Assembly: GCA_030625445.1 (NCBI GenBank)
Contig: DAOUQU010000009.1
Span: 1-17,218, forward strand
Length of the DNA: 17,218 nucleotides
Direction of reading: 5' to 3'
Origin: Gammaproteobacteria bacterium
GTDB taxonomy: Bacteria > Pseudomonadota > Gammaproteobacteria > Chromatiales > Chromatiaceae
The stretch's first letter is position 1; each line of letters begins with the position of its first letter. Below the pieces are notes generated by a model that saw only the letters and a list, made by a program, of their open reading frames with translations, was not told the origin of the DNA and did no database searches. The position numbers were made by a program, and so were the translations under genes. Shown in pieces: positions 1-9,393 of the stretch.

Positions 1-812
1 GCGCCTGCGCGCTGCAGCGCATCGAGATCACCCGTGTAATAGAATCCGAAAGCAGCGTCGCGTGGAATCCCGATGCGGATATCAGGGCTTACCTGAGGTC
101 GATCTTTATTCCCGCCAGGGAGATCAGGGGCGGTTGCAGCAATCGAAATCAGCATATCCAGATCGACACTCTGCCTCACCGCATCACTGATCTGACGGAT
201 GATTTTTTGTGACTGCTGATGTTCATTGCTCGGCATCAACCCGAGATGCCTCTCATCGATCTCAAGCGCAGGATCACGGCCAACAGCACCGATGACGGGG
301 ATATCCGTATAGTGCTCCACAGCCTGCCGCAGTTTCCCCTCGTGGCGTTCCCCGCCAACCTGGTTGAATATCACCCCTGCAATGCGGATAGCCGATGAGA
401 ATGTGGCGTAACCATGCAGCAGCGGAGCAATGCCGCGGGTAATGCCACGGGTATCAATCACCAGAATGACAGGCGCCTGCAGCAGTTCCGCCATTGCAGC
501 ATTGCTGTCAGAACCATCGACACTGAGGCCATCGAACAATCCCTTGTTGCCCTCGATGAGTCCGATATCTGCGCCAGCCATGGCGCTGGAAAAAATCTCA
601 AGATTCGCATCCGCCCCCTCCATGTAGATGTCGAGATTGTGACAGGGGCGTTGTGCAGCGGCGCTGAGCCACAGTGGATCGATATAATCAGGGCCTTTTT
701 TAAACGGCTGTACGATGACTCCCTGATGCTCACGCAGAGCAGCGCAAAGACCGATCGTGATGGTGGTCTTGCCGGAAGATTTGTGCGCAGCAGAAATGTA
801 GAGATGGCTCAT
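1..812 (-). CDS. dsrN: DsrN, cobyrinic acid a,c-diamide synthase family (5' part, cut by window edge)
   Basis: I translated this reading frame by hand; it is open to the window edge, so the first 270 residues are seen. They begin MSHLYISAAHKSSGKTT, an N-terminal P-loop (residues 8-17) of the CbiA/CobB ATP-dependent amidotransferase family. Typical downstream family blocks follow: FKKGPDYIDP (about 37-46), EGNKGLFDG (about 87-95) and, near residue 190, ERHLGLMPSNE. The C-terminal glutamine amidotransferase domain would lie outside the window. In sulfur oxidizers this dsr-linked homolog is proposed to amidate siroheme for DsrAB rather than make cobalamin. The start is the ATG at 812; no good Shine-Dalgarno precedes it. 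Unlike the usual dsrP-dsrN continuity, it is separated from dsrP by an oppositely oriented oxygenase gene and a terminator, so it needs its own promoter in 813-1096. Confidence 0.88.
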   Translation of the reverse strand, partial: MSHLYISAAHKSSGKTTITIGLCAALREHQGVIVQPFKKGPDYIDPLWLSAAAQRPCHNLDIYMEGADANLEIFSSAMAGADIGLIEGNKGLFDGLSVDGSDSNAAMAELLQAPVILVIDTRGITRGIAPLLHGYATFSSAIRIAGVIFNQVGGERHEGKLRQAVEHYTDIPVIGAVGRDPALEIDERHLGLMPSNEHQQSQKIIRQISDAVRQSVDLDMLISIAATAPDLPGGNKDRPQVSPDIRIGIPRDAAFGFYYTGDLDALQRAG

Positions 813-908
813 TTGGAAAAGAGTGGAAATACTGCGGAATATGAGGACATTATGCCAGAATCATCATGAATGCGCTGACGCTTATGCGCGCAAAGACAAT
901 AACATCAC

Positions 909-974
909 GTCATTTCGAGCGTAGCGCGGCAATCTCAAGAAGATTGCCACGTCGCCCAGGCTCCTCGCAATGAC
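909..974. repeat. REP-like extragenic palindrome
   Basis: The 66-bp element has outer inverted ends GTCATTTCGAG and CTCGCAATGAC. An inner palindrome GGCAATCT-CAAG-AGATTGCC is visible at about 929-947. The nested stem-loop design matches an interspersed extragenic repeat type I know from many proteobacterial genomes; the family assignment is from memory. It lies in the divergent gap between dsrN and the oxygenase gene. A degenerate echo (GTGGCAATCTTCAC) appears near 1038-1051. I see no clear promoter in the rest of 813-1096. Confidence 0.6.
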
Positions 975-1096
975 AGAACTGCTAAAATTAAGCGTGCGTA
1001 TTCAATGCACAGAGTTATTGAGAATTTACAGATAATAGTGGCAATCTTCACTCACTGCGGTGAAAATAGTCCAAAATCACTACTGCAACCACTCTA

Positions 1097-1705
1097 ATGA
1101 CTGACAATTATCCCGAACGCCCGCCTCTTCAAAATATCCATGAGGTCAAGCCGGACACCTTCATTTTTGAAGTCCCCAACGCCCTCCCGGTCGATATCTG
1201 CAACGAAATGATCCGCCGCTTTGAAGCCAGCCCTGACGAGCAGTATGAGGGGCGTGTCGGACAAACCAGGGAGAAAGAGCGCAGTATCAAGCACACAATG
1301 GATCTTGCGGTCACTGGTAAAGATAACTGGAAGGATATCAACAGCGAACTACTTCGCTCGCTCGGCACCGCCATCCTGGAGTTTCGCGAAACCTACCCCT
1401 TCTTCAAGGGGCCTTTCAGAGACATGGGCTATGCAATTCAGCGCTATCAGCCCGGAGATTACTATCATTGGCACATTGATGGCGGCAGCCACGAATTCAG
1501 CTATCGGCAGCTGGTCGCGCTGTGGTACCTGAACGATGTCGAAGGCCCCGGTGGCGAAACCGAATTTTCCTATCAGAAATTGTCAGTCAAGCCACAGGCA
1601 GGCAAATTGATGCTGTTCCCACCCTTCTGGACGCATGAACATCGGGCTGCCACAGTGCAAAAAGGAGTCAAATATATTGCCACCACCTGGGTGGTGTTTG
1701 GATAA
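1097..1705 (+). CDS. 2-oxoglutarate/Fe(II)-dependent oxygenase, prolyl 4-hydroxylase-like
   Basis: The 202-residue protein has a double-stranded beta-helix oxygenase signature in its C-terminal half. The iron ligands are H126 and D128 in YHWHIDGG, with a distal histidine (probably H182) in FWTHEHRA. K192 in GVKYIATTW takes the position where this family binds 2-oxoglutarate. Such enzymes hydroxylate a protein or small-molecule side chain using O2; the substrate here cannot be told. The protein has no signal peptide and should be cytoplasmic. The gene stands alone on the plus strand between dsrN and dsrP and faces dsrP across a terminator, so it is not part of the dsr transcript. The ATG at 1097 gives a full-length product, but its upstream Shine-Dalgarno is weak. 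Confidence 0.82.
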   Translation: MTDNYPERPPLQNIHEVKPDTFIFEVPNALPVDICNEMIRRFEASPDEQYEGRVGQTREKERSIKHTMDLAVTGKDNWKDINSELLRSLGTAILEFRETYPFFKGPFRDMGYAIQRYQPGDYYHWHIDGGSHEFSYRQLVALWYLNDVEGPGGETEFSYQKLSVKPQAGKLMLFPPFWTHEHRAATVQKGVKYIATTWVVFG

Positions 1706-1766
1706 GCGGCATGGTGCAATGCGCTGTCGCTTATTGCACCCTACGGCTCTGAGCGAGATGGCAAAT

Positions 1767-1806
1767 AAAAAACGCGTGGCAGTCATCTGACTGCCACGCG
1801 TTTTTT
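1767..1806. terminator. Bidirectional intrinsic terminator between the oxygenase gene and dsrP
   Basis: A perfect 12-bp GC-rich stem, CGCGTGGCAGTC / GACTGCCACGCG (1773-1784 and 1789-1800), closes a 4-nt loop. It is flanked by six A on the left and six T on the right, so it works as a Rho-independent terminator on both strands. It ends the oxygenase transcript (plus) and the long dsr transcript after dsrP (minus). Confidence 0.93.
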
Positions 1807-1828
1807 GTTTCGCTACACTGTAGCGGTT

Positions 1829-3052
1829 TCAGATCCCGGCGTGCGGGTCTGCAACCTCGTCTGCCAGGGAGAGCGGCAGGATTTTCAACATGCGGATGCC
1901 GATCACGGTGACAACCAGGGCCACAGCGACACCTCCAAGACCAAGCAGAACTTCAGGAACTGATGGGGTATAACTCGAGGCCATGCCGTTGACACCGTCG
2001 TAGAAACCACTCTCGAGAATTGTTTTACTTGGAAACAGCGCCATTGGAAACGCCTGGCCGCCGATGACGATGACATAGATGGTCATCCACCCGCCGACGA
2101 CAACCATCACAGCTGCTGCTGTCAGCCATCCACGAGAGAGGCTCAAGGTCGGGTGAAACAGGATTGCAAGCGGCAGCAGACCACCGATGAGAACCTGGCC
2201 AATCCAGAACATCGCCGTGTAGATGCCGCCGTTGAGCAGGATAAATGCTTCGAAGGCGTGATTCTCCGTTCCATAGAGATTGGTCAGATGGAAAGTCACC
2301 ATGAACATCAGATTTGCAGCGACAAAGACCGCCAGCAGACCCTTTAATTTTTTCATGATGGCATCGCCTAGCGGGCGCTGGTCACGCTTGAATACATCCA
2401 TCAGCACCAGCATATAGATCGCCAGGCCAAAACCGAAGGACATGACAATGAACCAGGGCGCCATGATCGCAGCATCGAAACCCTGGCGCGCCACCAGGAA
2501 GCCAAAGATGGAGCCCGTACCTGTGGTCAAGACCAGCCGCCATATAAAAGCAGTGACACCAGCCGGCTTGTAGTAACACTTCATCTTGCGGTCCATGACG
2601 GTCCACAGGTAAAAACCGACGATCACAAAAAAACCATTATAGAGAATAATGTTCCATGCAAAGATGGATTTGAAATTATATGTGGTCATGGCGACGATGA
2701 GACGGTCGGGGCGTCCCAGATCGAGAACCAGCACCAGCAGGCCGCCAAGCAGCAGCGCTATCGCCAGCAGAGCTGAGAGCGGCGCCAAAGGCTTGTAGAT
2801 GGTCTTGTTAAAGACGGATCCGATGGAGGCGACATTCAGTGCGCCTGAAGCAGCAACGATCAGAAAGATGGCGAAGACATGTGGAGTCCCCCATACAATC
2901 TGGTTGCTCATGCCGGTCACCCAGTGGCCATGATGCTCCATGTAGAGCGCTGCAAGACCGCCAATACCTGCGACTGCAGCAAGCACCGCCAGCAACATCC
3001 AGTAGTTGCGGCTTTCCAGGCCCCACTCTCTAAAATAGATTTTTTTCATCAT
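1829..3052 (-). CDS. dsrP: DsrP, NrfD-like integral membrane subunit of DsrMKJOP
   Basis: The protein of about 407 residues is strongly hydrophobic, with roughly ten membrane segments. The first spans about residues 18-38 (LLAVLAAVAGIGGLAALYM) and the last is near the C-terminus. This fits the NrfD/PsrC family of quinone-interacting membrane subunits. In DsrMKJOP it is thought to exchange electrons between the quinone pool and the ferredoxin-like subunit DsrO. Gene order immediately after dsrO confirms the identity. The start is uncertain: TTG at 3055, ATG at 3052 or ATG at 3049 follow in a row. A GGGG at 3056-3059 fits the two ATGs best. It is the last gene of the operon, only 9 nt after the dsrO stop, and is followed by the bidirectional terminator. 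Confidence 0.93.
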   Translation of the reverse strand: MMKKIYFREWGLESRNYWMLLAVLAAVAGIGGLAALYMEHHGHWVTGMSNQIVWGTPHVFAIFLIVAASGALNVASIGSVFNKTIYKPLAPLSALLAIALLLGGLLVLVLDLGRPDRLIVAMTTYNFKSIFAWNIILYNGFFVIVGFYLWTVMDRKMKCYYKPAGVTAFIWRLVLTTGTGSIFGFLVARQGFDAAIMAPWFIVMSFGFGLAIYMLVLMDVFKRDQRPLGDAIMKKLKGLLAVFVAANLMFMVTFHLTNLYGTENHAFEAFILLNGGIYTAMFWIGQVLIGGLLPLAILFHPTLSLSRGWLTAAAVMVVVGGWMTIYVIVIGGQAFPMALFPSKTILESGFYDGVNGMASSYTPSVPEVLLGLGGVAVALVVTVIGIRMLKILPLSLADEVADPHAGI

Positions 3053-3061
3053 CAACCCCGA

Positions 3062-3835
3062 TCAGACGCCGCGATAGCGGACTCCGGTGTTCAATTTCAG
3101 GTCAGCACGGATTTGGGTGCTGCTCTGCTCCTTTAGAGCCTTTGACACTTCACTGTCAGGATTATTCAGGTCGCCGAAGGTAATGGCGTTGTGGCCATCT
3201 TTGGCGCACGCGTCCTGGCAGGCCGTCGTTGTCTGGCCGTTATCGAGACGGTGCACACAAAAGTTGCAAGATTCGACGCAACCTTTGCCGCGCGGTGTAC
3301 GCGTCAGCTTGTGTTCGACAACTTCATGCACGAACGAACGTGCCTTGTAGGGACATGCCATCATGCAGTAGCGACAGCCAATGCAGAGGTGGCGGTCGAC
3401 CATGACGATACCATCGGCGCGGCGAAACGAAGCCGTCGTCGGACAAACATCGACACAGGGAGGATGTTCACAGTGCTGACACATCATCGGTAAGCTAGTG
3501 ACATGTCCGGTGAGATTATCCTTTACCTTGACGTTGCGAATCCACTTGGGAATCTGCTGGTCCCACATCTCGTCTTCCGCATCGTGCGGCTTTTGCAGCA
3601 GGTTGAGTCCATTTTCCTCGTTGCACGCCTGCACACAAGCATCGCAACCATCTGCGCATTTAGCGGCATCGACCAGCATACCCCAGCGCACGGCATCTGT
3701 AACAGCTTCGCCAACTGGCTTGGCTTTTGCCGCTGTATGCAACATGACGCCAGGCGCCACTGCGATCGCCGTCACTGCAGCGCCTTTTTGTAAAAATTGA
3801 CGGCGCTTCTGATTTGTATCCTGAGTGTTCTTCAC
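3062..3835 (-). CDS. dsrO: DsrO, periplasmic Tat-exported iron-sulfur subunit
   Basis: A twin-arginine signal, KRRQFL at residues 10-15 and followed by a hydrophobic stretch, marks Tat export to the periplasm. Four cysteine groups follow (about 60/64/67/71, 119/122/127/131, 151/154/157/161 and 186/190/193/206/210), as in ferredoxin-like electron-transfer subunits that pair with NrfD-type proteins. It probably carries electrons between the triheme DsrJ side and DsrP. I chose the GTG at 3835 (257 residues). It has AAGG/GGGAG upstream and places the Tat motif near the N-terminus, whereas the longer ATG form from 3880 would overlap dsrJ by 28 bp. The gap from dsrJ is then 17 nt. Confidence 0.93.
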   Translation of the reverse strand: MKNTQDTNQKRRQFLQKGAAVTAIAVAPGVMLHTAAKAKPVGEAVTDAVRWGMLVDAAKCADGCDACVQACNEENGLNLLQKPHDAEDEMWDQQIPKWIRNVKVKDNLTGHVTSLPMMCQHCEHPPCVDVCPTTASFRRADGIVMVDRHLCIGCRYCMMACPYKARSFVHEVVEHKLTRTPRGKGCVESCNFCVHRLDNGQTTTACQDACAKDGHNAITFGDLNNPDSEVSKALKEQSSTQIRADLKLNTGVRYRGV

Positions 3836-3852
3836 TTCGCCTTCACTCCCAC

Positions 3853-4245
3853 TCAATGCGTTGGTACGGTGGCATGACACTGGTAGCAGTCAAGAGCAAC
3901 ACCAACTTGCTGATGACACCCTGCGCAGAACTGCCCCTCTTGATTCACCGGAATAGGTGCGCCCTTGTCATCCTTGTTGACATGACATGCGATACATTCC
4001 GAAAGACTGCCATCGACACCGCGAACGCCTTTGCGCACTGTATCGATGCGTGCATGCTTGATCACTTCCATGTGGTTGCGCCGCATAAACGCCGCGTCAC
4101 GCACGCAGGATTGCTCCTGTGTCGCAGCCAGGGATGTGCCGCTTTTCCAGCCGGCCTTGTCGTCTGCGCTCGCTACGCCCGCCATGGCGAGTAGAACCAC
4201 AGCAAGCGCCAGCAAAAGGCCATGTTCGAAAGCTCGAACTTTCAT
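3853..4245 (-). CDS. dsrJ: DsrJ, periplasmic triheme cytochrome c
   Basis: The 130-residue protein begins with a signal peptide or membrane anchor (hydrophobic about 9-26, ending AGVASA). It has three heme c motifs: CIACH (84-88), CAGCH (107-111) and CYQCH (120-124). C47 in QEQSCVRD sits where A. vinosum DsrJ has the cysteine that ligates one heme (His/Cys coordination). Nearby M54, H58, M59 and H64 are other possible ligands. The role is periplasmic redox chemistry within DsrMKJOP. The ATG at 4245 is preceded by GGAGA at 4251-4255 and starts 13 nt after the dsrL stop. A longer in-frame form from 4416 would run into dsrL and bury the signal peptide, so I rejected it. Confidence 0.94.
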   Translation of the reverse strand: MKVRAFEHGLLLALAVVLLAMAGVASADDKAGWKSGTSLAATQEQSCVRDAAFMRRNHMEVIKHARIDTVRKGVRGVDGSLSECIACHVNKDDKGAPIPVNQEGQFCAGCHQQVGVALDCYQCHATVPTH

Positions 4246-4258
4246 GCCAATCTCCGTC

Positions 4259-6217
4259 TTATTCACCAAGACCCATTTTGATGTAGCCTGTCGGGCAAAC
4301 ATCGGCGCAAATATGGCAACCAATGCATTTTGAGTAATCGGTTGCAACATAGCGGCCTGTCGTAGAGCTGTCTTTCTTGACGCGATAGACTGCATCCTGC
4401 GGACAGAAGATAACACAGTTGTCGCATTCGAAGCAGAGCCCGCAGCTCATGCAACGCTTTGCTTCACCCTGTGCATTCTCTTCGCTGAGGTTCATCATGC
4501 GCTCGTGGAAGTGTCCCAGGACATCGTCTGCAGAGGGAACATCCTCCTCCCGCAAGATGCGCTTTTCGTAGCCGAAGTGTCCGAGGAAGAGCTCGTCAGA
4601 GCCGACGATCTCGGCAAAAGAGCGATCTTCATAGTTATGAATCGCCAGGTTGCCAGTGTCGGTTGCCTCCAGATTCGCCATATTGGATGCATCAAAATGC
4701 TCCGGACTGAGCCCGGCTTCCAACAGTTTGTCCTCGAGATCGAAGAAGTGCACATCAACCTTGGGGCGGCGCACTGCATCTACAACCCCGTCCTGCAGGT
4801 AGTCATCGATGCTGTCGGCAGCGATAGAACCCTGGCCAATTGCTGTTGTCAGCAGATGCGGACGCACGATATCGCCGGCGACAAAATGGCCCGGCTTGTT
4901 CGGCACCTGGTAATGCTTGTCGGCATCGATCAGGTTGCGCTCATTGGCGAGATCTTCAAGTCCAGCCATATCACCGCCCTGACCAATCGCAGAAACGATA
5001 AGATCAGCTTCGAGAATACGCTCGGTGCCTTCGGTTGGAACAGGCTTCATGCCGTCCATGGTGCAGTCACACACCTTCAGGCCGGTCGCACGCCCATCAT
5101 CACCGACGATCACTTCGAGAGGCATGACGCCATCGAGGATATCGACGCCTTCGTGCAGCGCATCATGGATCTCGTGCTGCGCGGCAAACATCTTGTCCTT
5201 GGTAAAGAGTGAGGTCAGCGTCGCATCGAGCGGCTCAGCTGCATCAGCGAGCGCCTGATCCTGTACTGCGCTTGTGTCAAGTATTACATCTTCCGGATTG
5301 CCTGCTGCAGCGTTGCAACCGATGCGGCGTCCAACCGAGACGACGTCGATAGAGGTGTCGCCGCCGCCTATACAGATCAGCTTCTTGGCGGTAACTTTCA
5401 TGCGGCCTTCATTGAAGGCCTGCAGGTACTCGACGCCGGAGAGGCAGTTTGGCGCATCGTTCCAGCCATCGATCGGCACTCCGCGTCCCGTCCAGCAGCC
5501 TATCGCCCACAGAACCGCATCATAATCCTTCTCCAGCTGTTCGACGGTGATGTCCTTACCTATGCGAACGCCGGTGCGCACCTCGACGTCGCCCATATCG
5601 ACAATGCGCTGGTTTTCACCGGCCAGTTTGTCGCGTGGAATACGATAGTTGGGGATGCCGTAGCGCATCATGCCACCAAGCTCCTCAAGCGCCTCGAAGA
5701 CCACAACAGCGTGGCCCTTACGACGCAGTTGGTAGGCTGCTGACATGCCAGCTGGACCACCGCCAACGATGGCGACCTTTTTACCGGTGCTCTCACCGGC
5801 GGCAAAAGAGTAGTTGTTCTCAAGCGCAGTATCACCGATGTACTGCTCGACGGCATTGATGCCGACAAAATCTTCGAGATCGTTACGATTGCAGCCTTCC
5901 TGGCATGGCGCGGGGCAGACGCGACCCATCATGGAGGGGAAAGGGTTGGCATCGGTAGAGCGGCGGAAAGCGTACTCGGTATACTCGACGCCTTCAGGGC
6001 CCGTTTCCATACCGCGCATGATAGCAAGCCAGCCGCGGATATCCTCACCCGACGGACAACTGCCCTGGCAAGGCGGGGTTTTATGCACGTAAGTAGGGCA
6101 TTTATAGGAAGTATCTTCCTTAAATATCTGGTCGGTAAAGCTTCCCCACTGCTGGTCTCCGTCTTCAAAACGGCGCCAGGATACTGTCTTGTTCATCTCT
6201 TCGCTGGAAGTGGCCAT
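4259..6217 (-). CDS. dsrL: DsrL, NAD(P)-linked iron-sulfur flavoprotein partner of DsrAB
   Basis: The 652-residue protein resembles the small subunit of glutamate synthase with extra iron-sulfur domains. An N-terminal cysteine region (C40, C50, C54, C101, C105, C109) is followed by an FAD Rossmann fold (VAIVGGGPAG, about 148-157). A second nucleotide fold is IGGGDTSID (about 283-291). The C-terminal part holds two [4Fe-4S] ferredoxin motifs, C595/598/601/605 and C631/634/637/641, preceded by C589 and C592. In sulfur oxidizers DsrL accepts electrons from DsrAB and reduces NAD(P)+; placement between dsrK and dsrJ fits the oxidative type. The start at 6217 has AGGAAGGA upstream. It is cytoplasmic. 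Confidence 0.95.
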   Translation of the reverse strand: MATSSEEMNKTVSWRRFEDGDQQWGSFTDQIFKEDTSYKCPTYVHKTPPCQGSCPSGEDIRGWLAIMRGMETGPEGVEYTEYAFRRSTDANPFPSMMGRVCPAPCQEGCNRNDLEDFVGINAVEQYIGDTALENNYSFAAGESTGKKVAIVGGGPAGMSAAYQLRRKGHAVVVFEALEELGGMMRYGIPNYRIPRDKLAGENQRIVDMGDVEVRTGVRIGKDITVEQLEKDYDAVLWAIGCWTGRGVPIDGWNDAPNCLSGVEYLQAFNEGRMKVTAKKLICIGGGDTSIDVVSVGRRIGCNAAAGNPEDVILDTSAVQDQALADAAEPLDATLTSLFTKDKMFAAQHEIHDALHEGVDILDGVMPLEVIVGDDGRATGLKVCDCTMDGMKPVPTEGTERILEADLIVSAIGQGGDMAGLEDLANERNLIDADKHYQVPNKPGHFVAGDIVRPHLLTTAIGQGSIAADSIDDYLQDGVVDAVRRPKVDVHFFDLEDKLLEAGLSPEHFDASNMANLEATDTGNLAIHNYEDRSFAEIVGSDELFLGHFGYEKRILREEDVPSADDVLGHFHERMMNLSEENAQGEAKRCMSCGLCFECDNCVIFCPQDAVYRVKKDSSTTGRYVATDYSKCIGCHICADVCPTGYIKMGLGE

Positions 6218-6272
6218 AGTGTTTTTCCTTCCTGAAATAGTCTGTGAATTAAGTTACTGTTGAGAAAGCGGC

Positions 6273-7826
<1,554 letters not shown>

Positions 7827-7877
7827 GAGTAGTTTCCAGTCTGCCTTCTATTGTTCTATCGATCACGAGGAGAGCTC

Positions 7878-8588
7878 TCAGAGCTTCTCCGCCCACTCGG
7901 CAACATGACGCACTTCACGCGGGTTATCCACCTGGTTGCGTGTCGGGCTGAAAAAGATGCCGGGTGCGTGCAACAGTTTGCTGATCGGAAAGATCAACAT
8001 CAAAACAGCCACGAGGAACAGATGAATCCGCAAAACGGGATCCGGGGGCAGTATCAGATTATCAAAATCAAGCGTCATCCAGGCATCAAAATAGGTTTTC
8101 ACACCGACAATATCCACGTGACTGACAAAGGTCATCATCGAGCCGCTGATGCCGATCAGCAGCAACAGAATCAGCATTGCATAATCAGATGGCGCCGAGA
8201 TATAACGTACACGATTGACCGCAAAACGACGCACCAGCAATCCGATAAGACCGATGATCATGGCAAATGCCGCGTATTTCAAAGGCCCGACGATCACAGC
8301 AGGCAGCAAATCGTGAAAATAGCGCCCGTGCCGGAACAGGACTGCAAACAGCCCCATGTGAAACGCCCAGGCGAAAATCCATGTCCAGATAGTCGACTTG
8401 AAGAGGCTTTCAAAAAACACCACCTCGCGAAACATCCGCATGACCACGCCACTCGTGGTGGTCGGAGCCGGTGTTGTAGGAATCTTTAAAGGCGCCGGGG
8501 TTTTGCTGTACTGCACAACTTTGAATGCAACACCAACAACCAGTACCAGGGTAGCCACGTAGAACAGAATGGCAAAGGCCAAAGACAT
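7878..8588 (-). CDS. dsrM: DsrM, NarI-like membrane cytochrome b subunit
   Basis: The 236-residue protein has about five membrane segments (near 3-23, 65-85, 98-119, 136-156 and 187-206). Histidines in or near them (H77, H87, H92, H157, H189, H207) can serve as heme b ligands. This matches the NarI/HdrE-like subunit that links DsrK to the quinone pool. A proline/threonine-rich stretch at about 30-45 lies between the first and second segments. GAGGA and AGGA lie 10 and 3 nt before the ATG at 8588. It is the first gene after the hairpin-bearing gap that follows dsrC. Confidence 0.93.
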   Translation of the reverse strand: MSLAFAILFYVATLVLVVGVAFKVVQYSKTPAPLKIPTTPAPTTTSGVVMRMFREVVFFESLFKSTIWTWIFAWAFHMGLFAVLFRHGRYFHDLLPAVIVGPLKYAAFAMIIGLIGLLVRRFAVNRVRYISAPSDYAMLILLLLIGISGSMMTFVSHVDIVGVKTYFDAWMTLDFDNLILPPDPVLRIHLFLVAVLMLIFPISKLLHAPGIFFSPTRNQVDNPREVRHVAEWAEKL

Positions 8589-8612
8589 GTTCCTGAATCC
8601 TCGCGCTTAAAC

Positions 8613-8669
8613 TACAGTGCAAGGCAGCACTGTAATCAGAATTTTGGCGGGGCCAACAACGCCCCGCCA
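8613..8669 (-). other. Tandem RNA hairpins between dsrC and dsrM
   Basis: Two perfect inverted repeats fill most of the 102-bp gap. The first after dsrC on the mRNA is TGGCGGGGC/GCCCCGCCA (8645-8653 with 8661-8669; 9 bp, 7-nt loop). The second is TACAGTGC/GCACTGTA (8613-8620 with 8627-8634; 8 bp, 6-nt loop). Neither is followed by a T run in the minus direction, so they look like 3'-end protecting, processing or partial-attenuation structures rather than intrinsic terminators. They could keep dsrC mRNA more abundant than dsrMK mRNA. Confidence 0.72.
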
Positions 8670-8690
8670 GCTCAAACAGACGTCTGTCAG

Positions 8691-9023
8691 TTAGACGCAG
8701 CCAGTCGGCTTAGGCAGACCGGCATAACGGCATGCCTGCTTGCCCGGACCATAAGGAAACAGGCCGTAGAGATACTTGCTGTTGCCCTTGTCCTTTCCCA
8801 TGCGCTTGGAAACTGCTTTGGTCAGTACACGTACTGCCGGGGCAATCTGGTACTCTTCATAGTACTCGCGCAGAAAATTGATGATGTCCCAATGCTCTTC
8901 TGTCAGCTCGAGGTCATCCTCTTTTGACATGATATCGGCAACGCCCGGAACCCACTGAGTGATATCAGCCAGGTAGCCTTCTTCGTCTGTTTCGTATGTC
9001 TTACCATCTACTTCGATAGCCAT
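8691..9023 (-). CDS. dsrC: DsrC, sulfur carrier protein with both redox cysteines
   Basis: The 110-residue protein ends CRYAGLPKPTGCV. C109 is the penultimate cysteine (CysA) and C98 is CysB, eleven residues before it, so this is a genuine DsrC rather than a TusE. DsrC carries sulfur as a persulfide, receives it from DsrEFH, presents it to DsrAB and is reoxidized or recycled by DsrMKJOP. GGAGAG lies 8 nt before the ATG at 9023. It sits between dsrH and dsrM, flanked on both sides by mRNA hairpins. A second, cysteine-free homolog lies at 15098-15436 on the other strand. Confidence 0.97.
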   Translation of the reverse strand: MAIEVDGKTYETDEEGYLADITQWVPGVADIMSKEDDLELTEEHWDIINFLREYYEEYQIAPAVRVLTKAVSKRMGKDKGNSKYLYGLFPYGPGKQACRYAGLPKPTGCV

Positions 9024-9057
9024 TGTGCAACTCTCCAGTTAAAAAATGAATCTTAGT

Positions 9058-9096
9058 AAAAGGCTGTTAAGTAACTCTTGCAGTTGCCTTACAGCC
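9058..9096 (-). terminator. Candidate attenuator hairpin between dsrH and dsrC
   Basis: On the minus strand, GGCTGT (9096-9091) pairs with ACAGCC (9067-9062), with further pairing of AACT with AGTT inside and a short T run (TTTT, 9061-9058) after it. The left arm overlaps the end of dsrH. The interrupted stem and short T run suggest a leaky terminator or processing site, not a full stop, since dsrC and later genes belong to the same operon. Confidence 0.45.
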
Positions 9097-9379
9097 AGGA
9101 CTGAACTTTTTCGTTCGCTTCCACCAGATCGACGAAGCCTGCATAATCAATCACAGAGACGCCGTCGATCAGTTTATCTTCCGCAATACCGCGTGCAGCG
9201 ATATCCGCGCCAAGCACCGAGACTGTACAGCCGTCCAGCTTCGCAGCGGCGGCGCCACCCTTCATTGCAGCATAGACACCATCTTCGATGAGCAGAAATA
9301 TGTCACCATCCGCCTTGTAACTCACAGCAATGTCGAGGCTGTTACGGTCATAAGGGGATTTATTTACGATATGTAGCAT
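9089..9379 (-). CDS. dsrH: DsrH, subunit of the DsrEFH sulfurtransferase (TusB-like)
   Basis: The protein is 96 residues from the ATG at 9379, which has AGGGGAG 8 nt upstream; a GTG at 9388 would add three residues but lies too close to that site. It begins MLHIVNKSPYDRNSLDIA and ends VDLVEANEKVQSWL, both typical of the TusB/DsrH family. DsrEFH is a cytoplasmic hexamer that passes sulfur to DsrC. The position where A. vinosum DsrH has its conserved cysteine (Cys20, in a similar RNSLESC context) is alanine here (A18). The only cysteine is C51. Sulfur transfer would then rest on DsrE alone. Identity is firm from sequence and gene order. Confidence 0.92.
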   Translation of the reverse strand: MLHIVNKSPYDRNSLDIAVSYKADGDIFLLIEDGVYAAMKGGAAAAKLDGCTVSVLGADIAARGIAEDKLIDGVSVIDYAGFVDLVEANEKVQSWL

Positions 9380-9393
9380 TGATTTCACTCCCC

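Noticed and set aside
414..869. Plus-strand open frame of 151 codons
   Set aside because: It is antisense to dsrN, which is clearly real from its P-loop and CbiA blocks.
4505..5212. Plus-strand open frame of 235 codons
   Set aside because: It is the shadow of dsrL on the opposite strand and has no family features.
7851..8489. Plus-strand open frame of 212 codons
   Set aside because: It is antisense to dsrM; the His/Gln-rich product is what reverse reading of a membrane protein gene gives.
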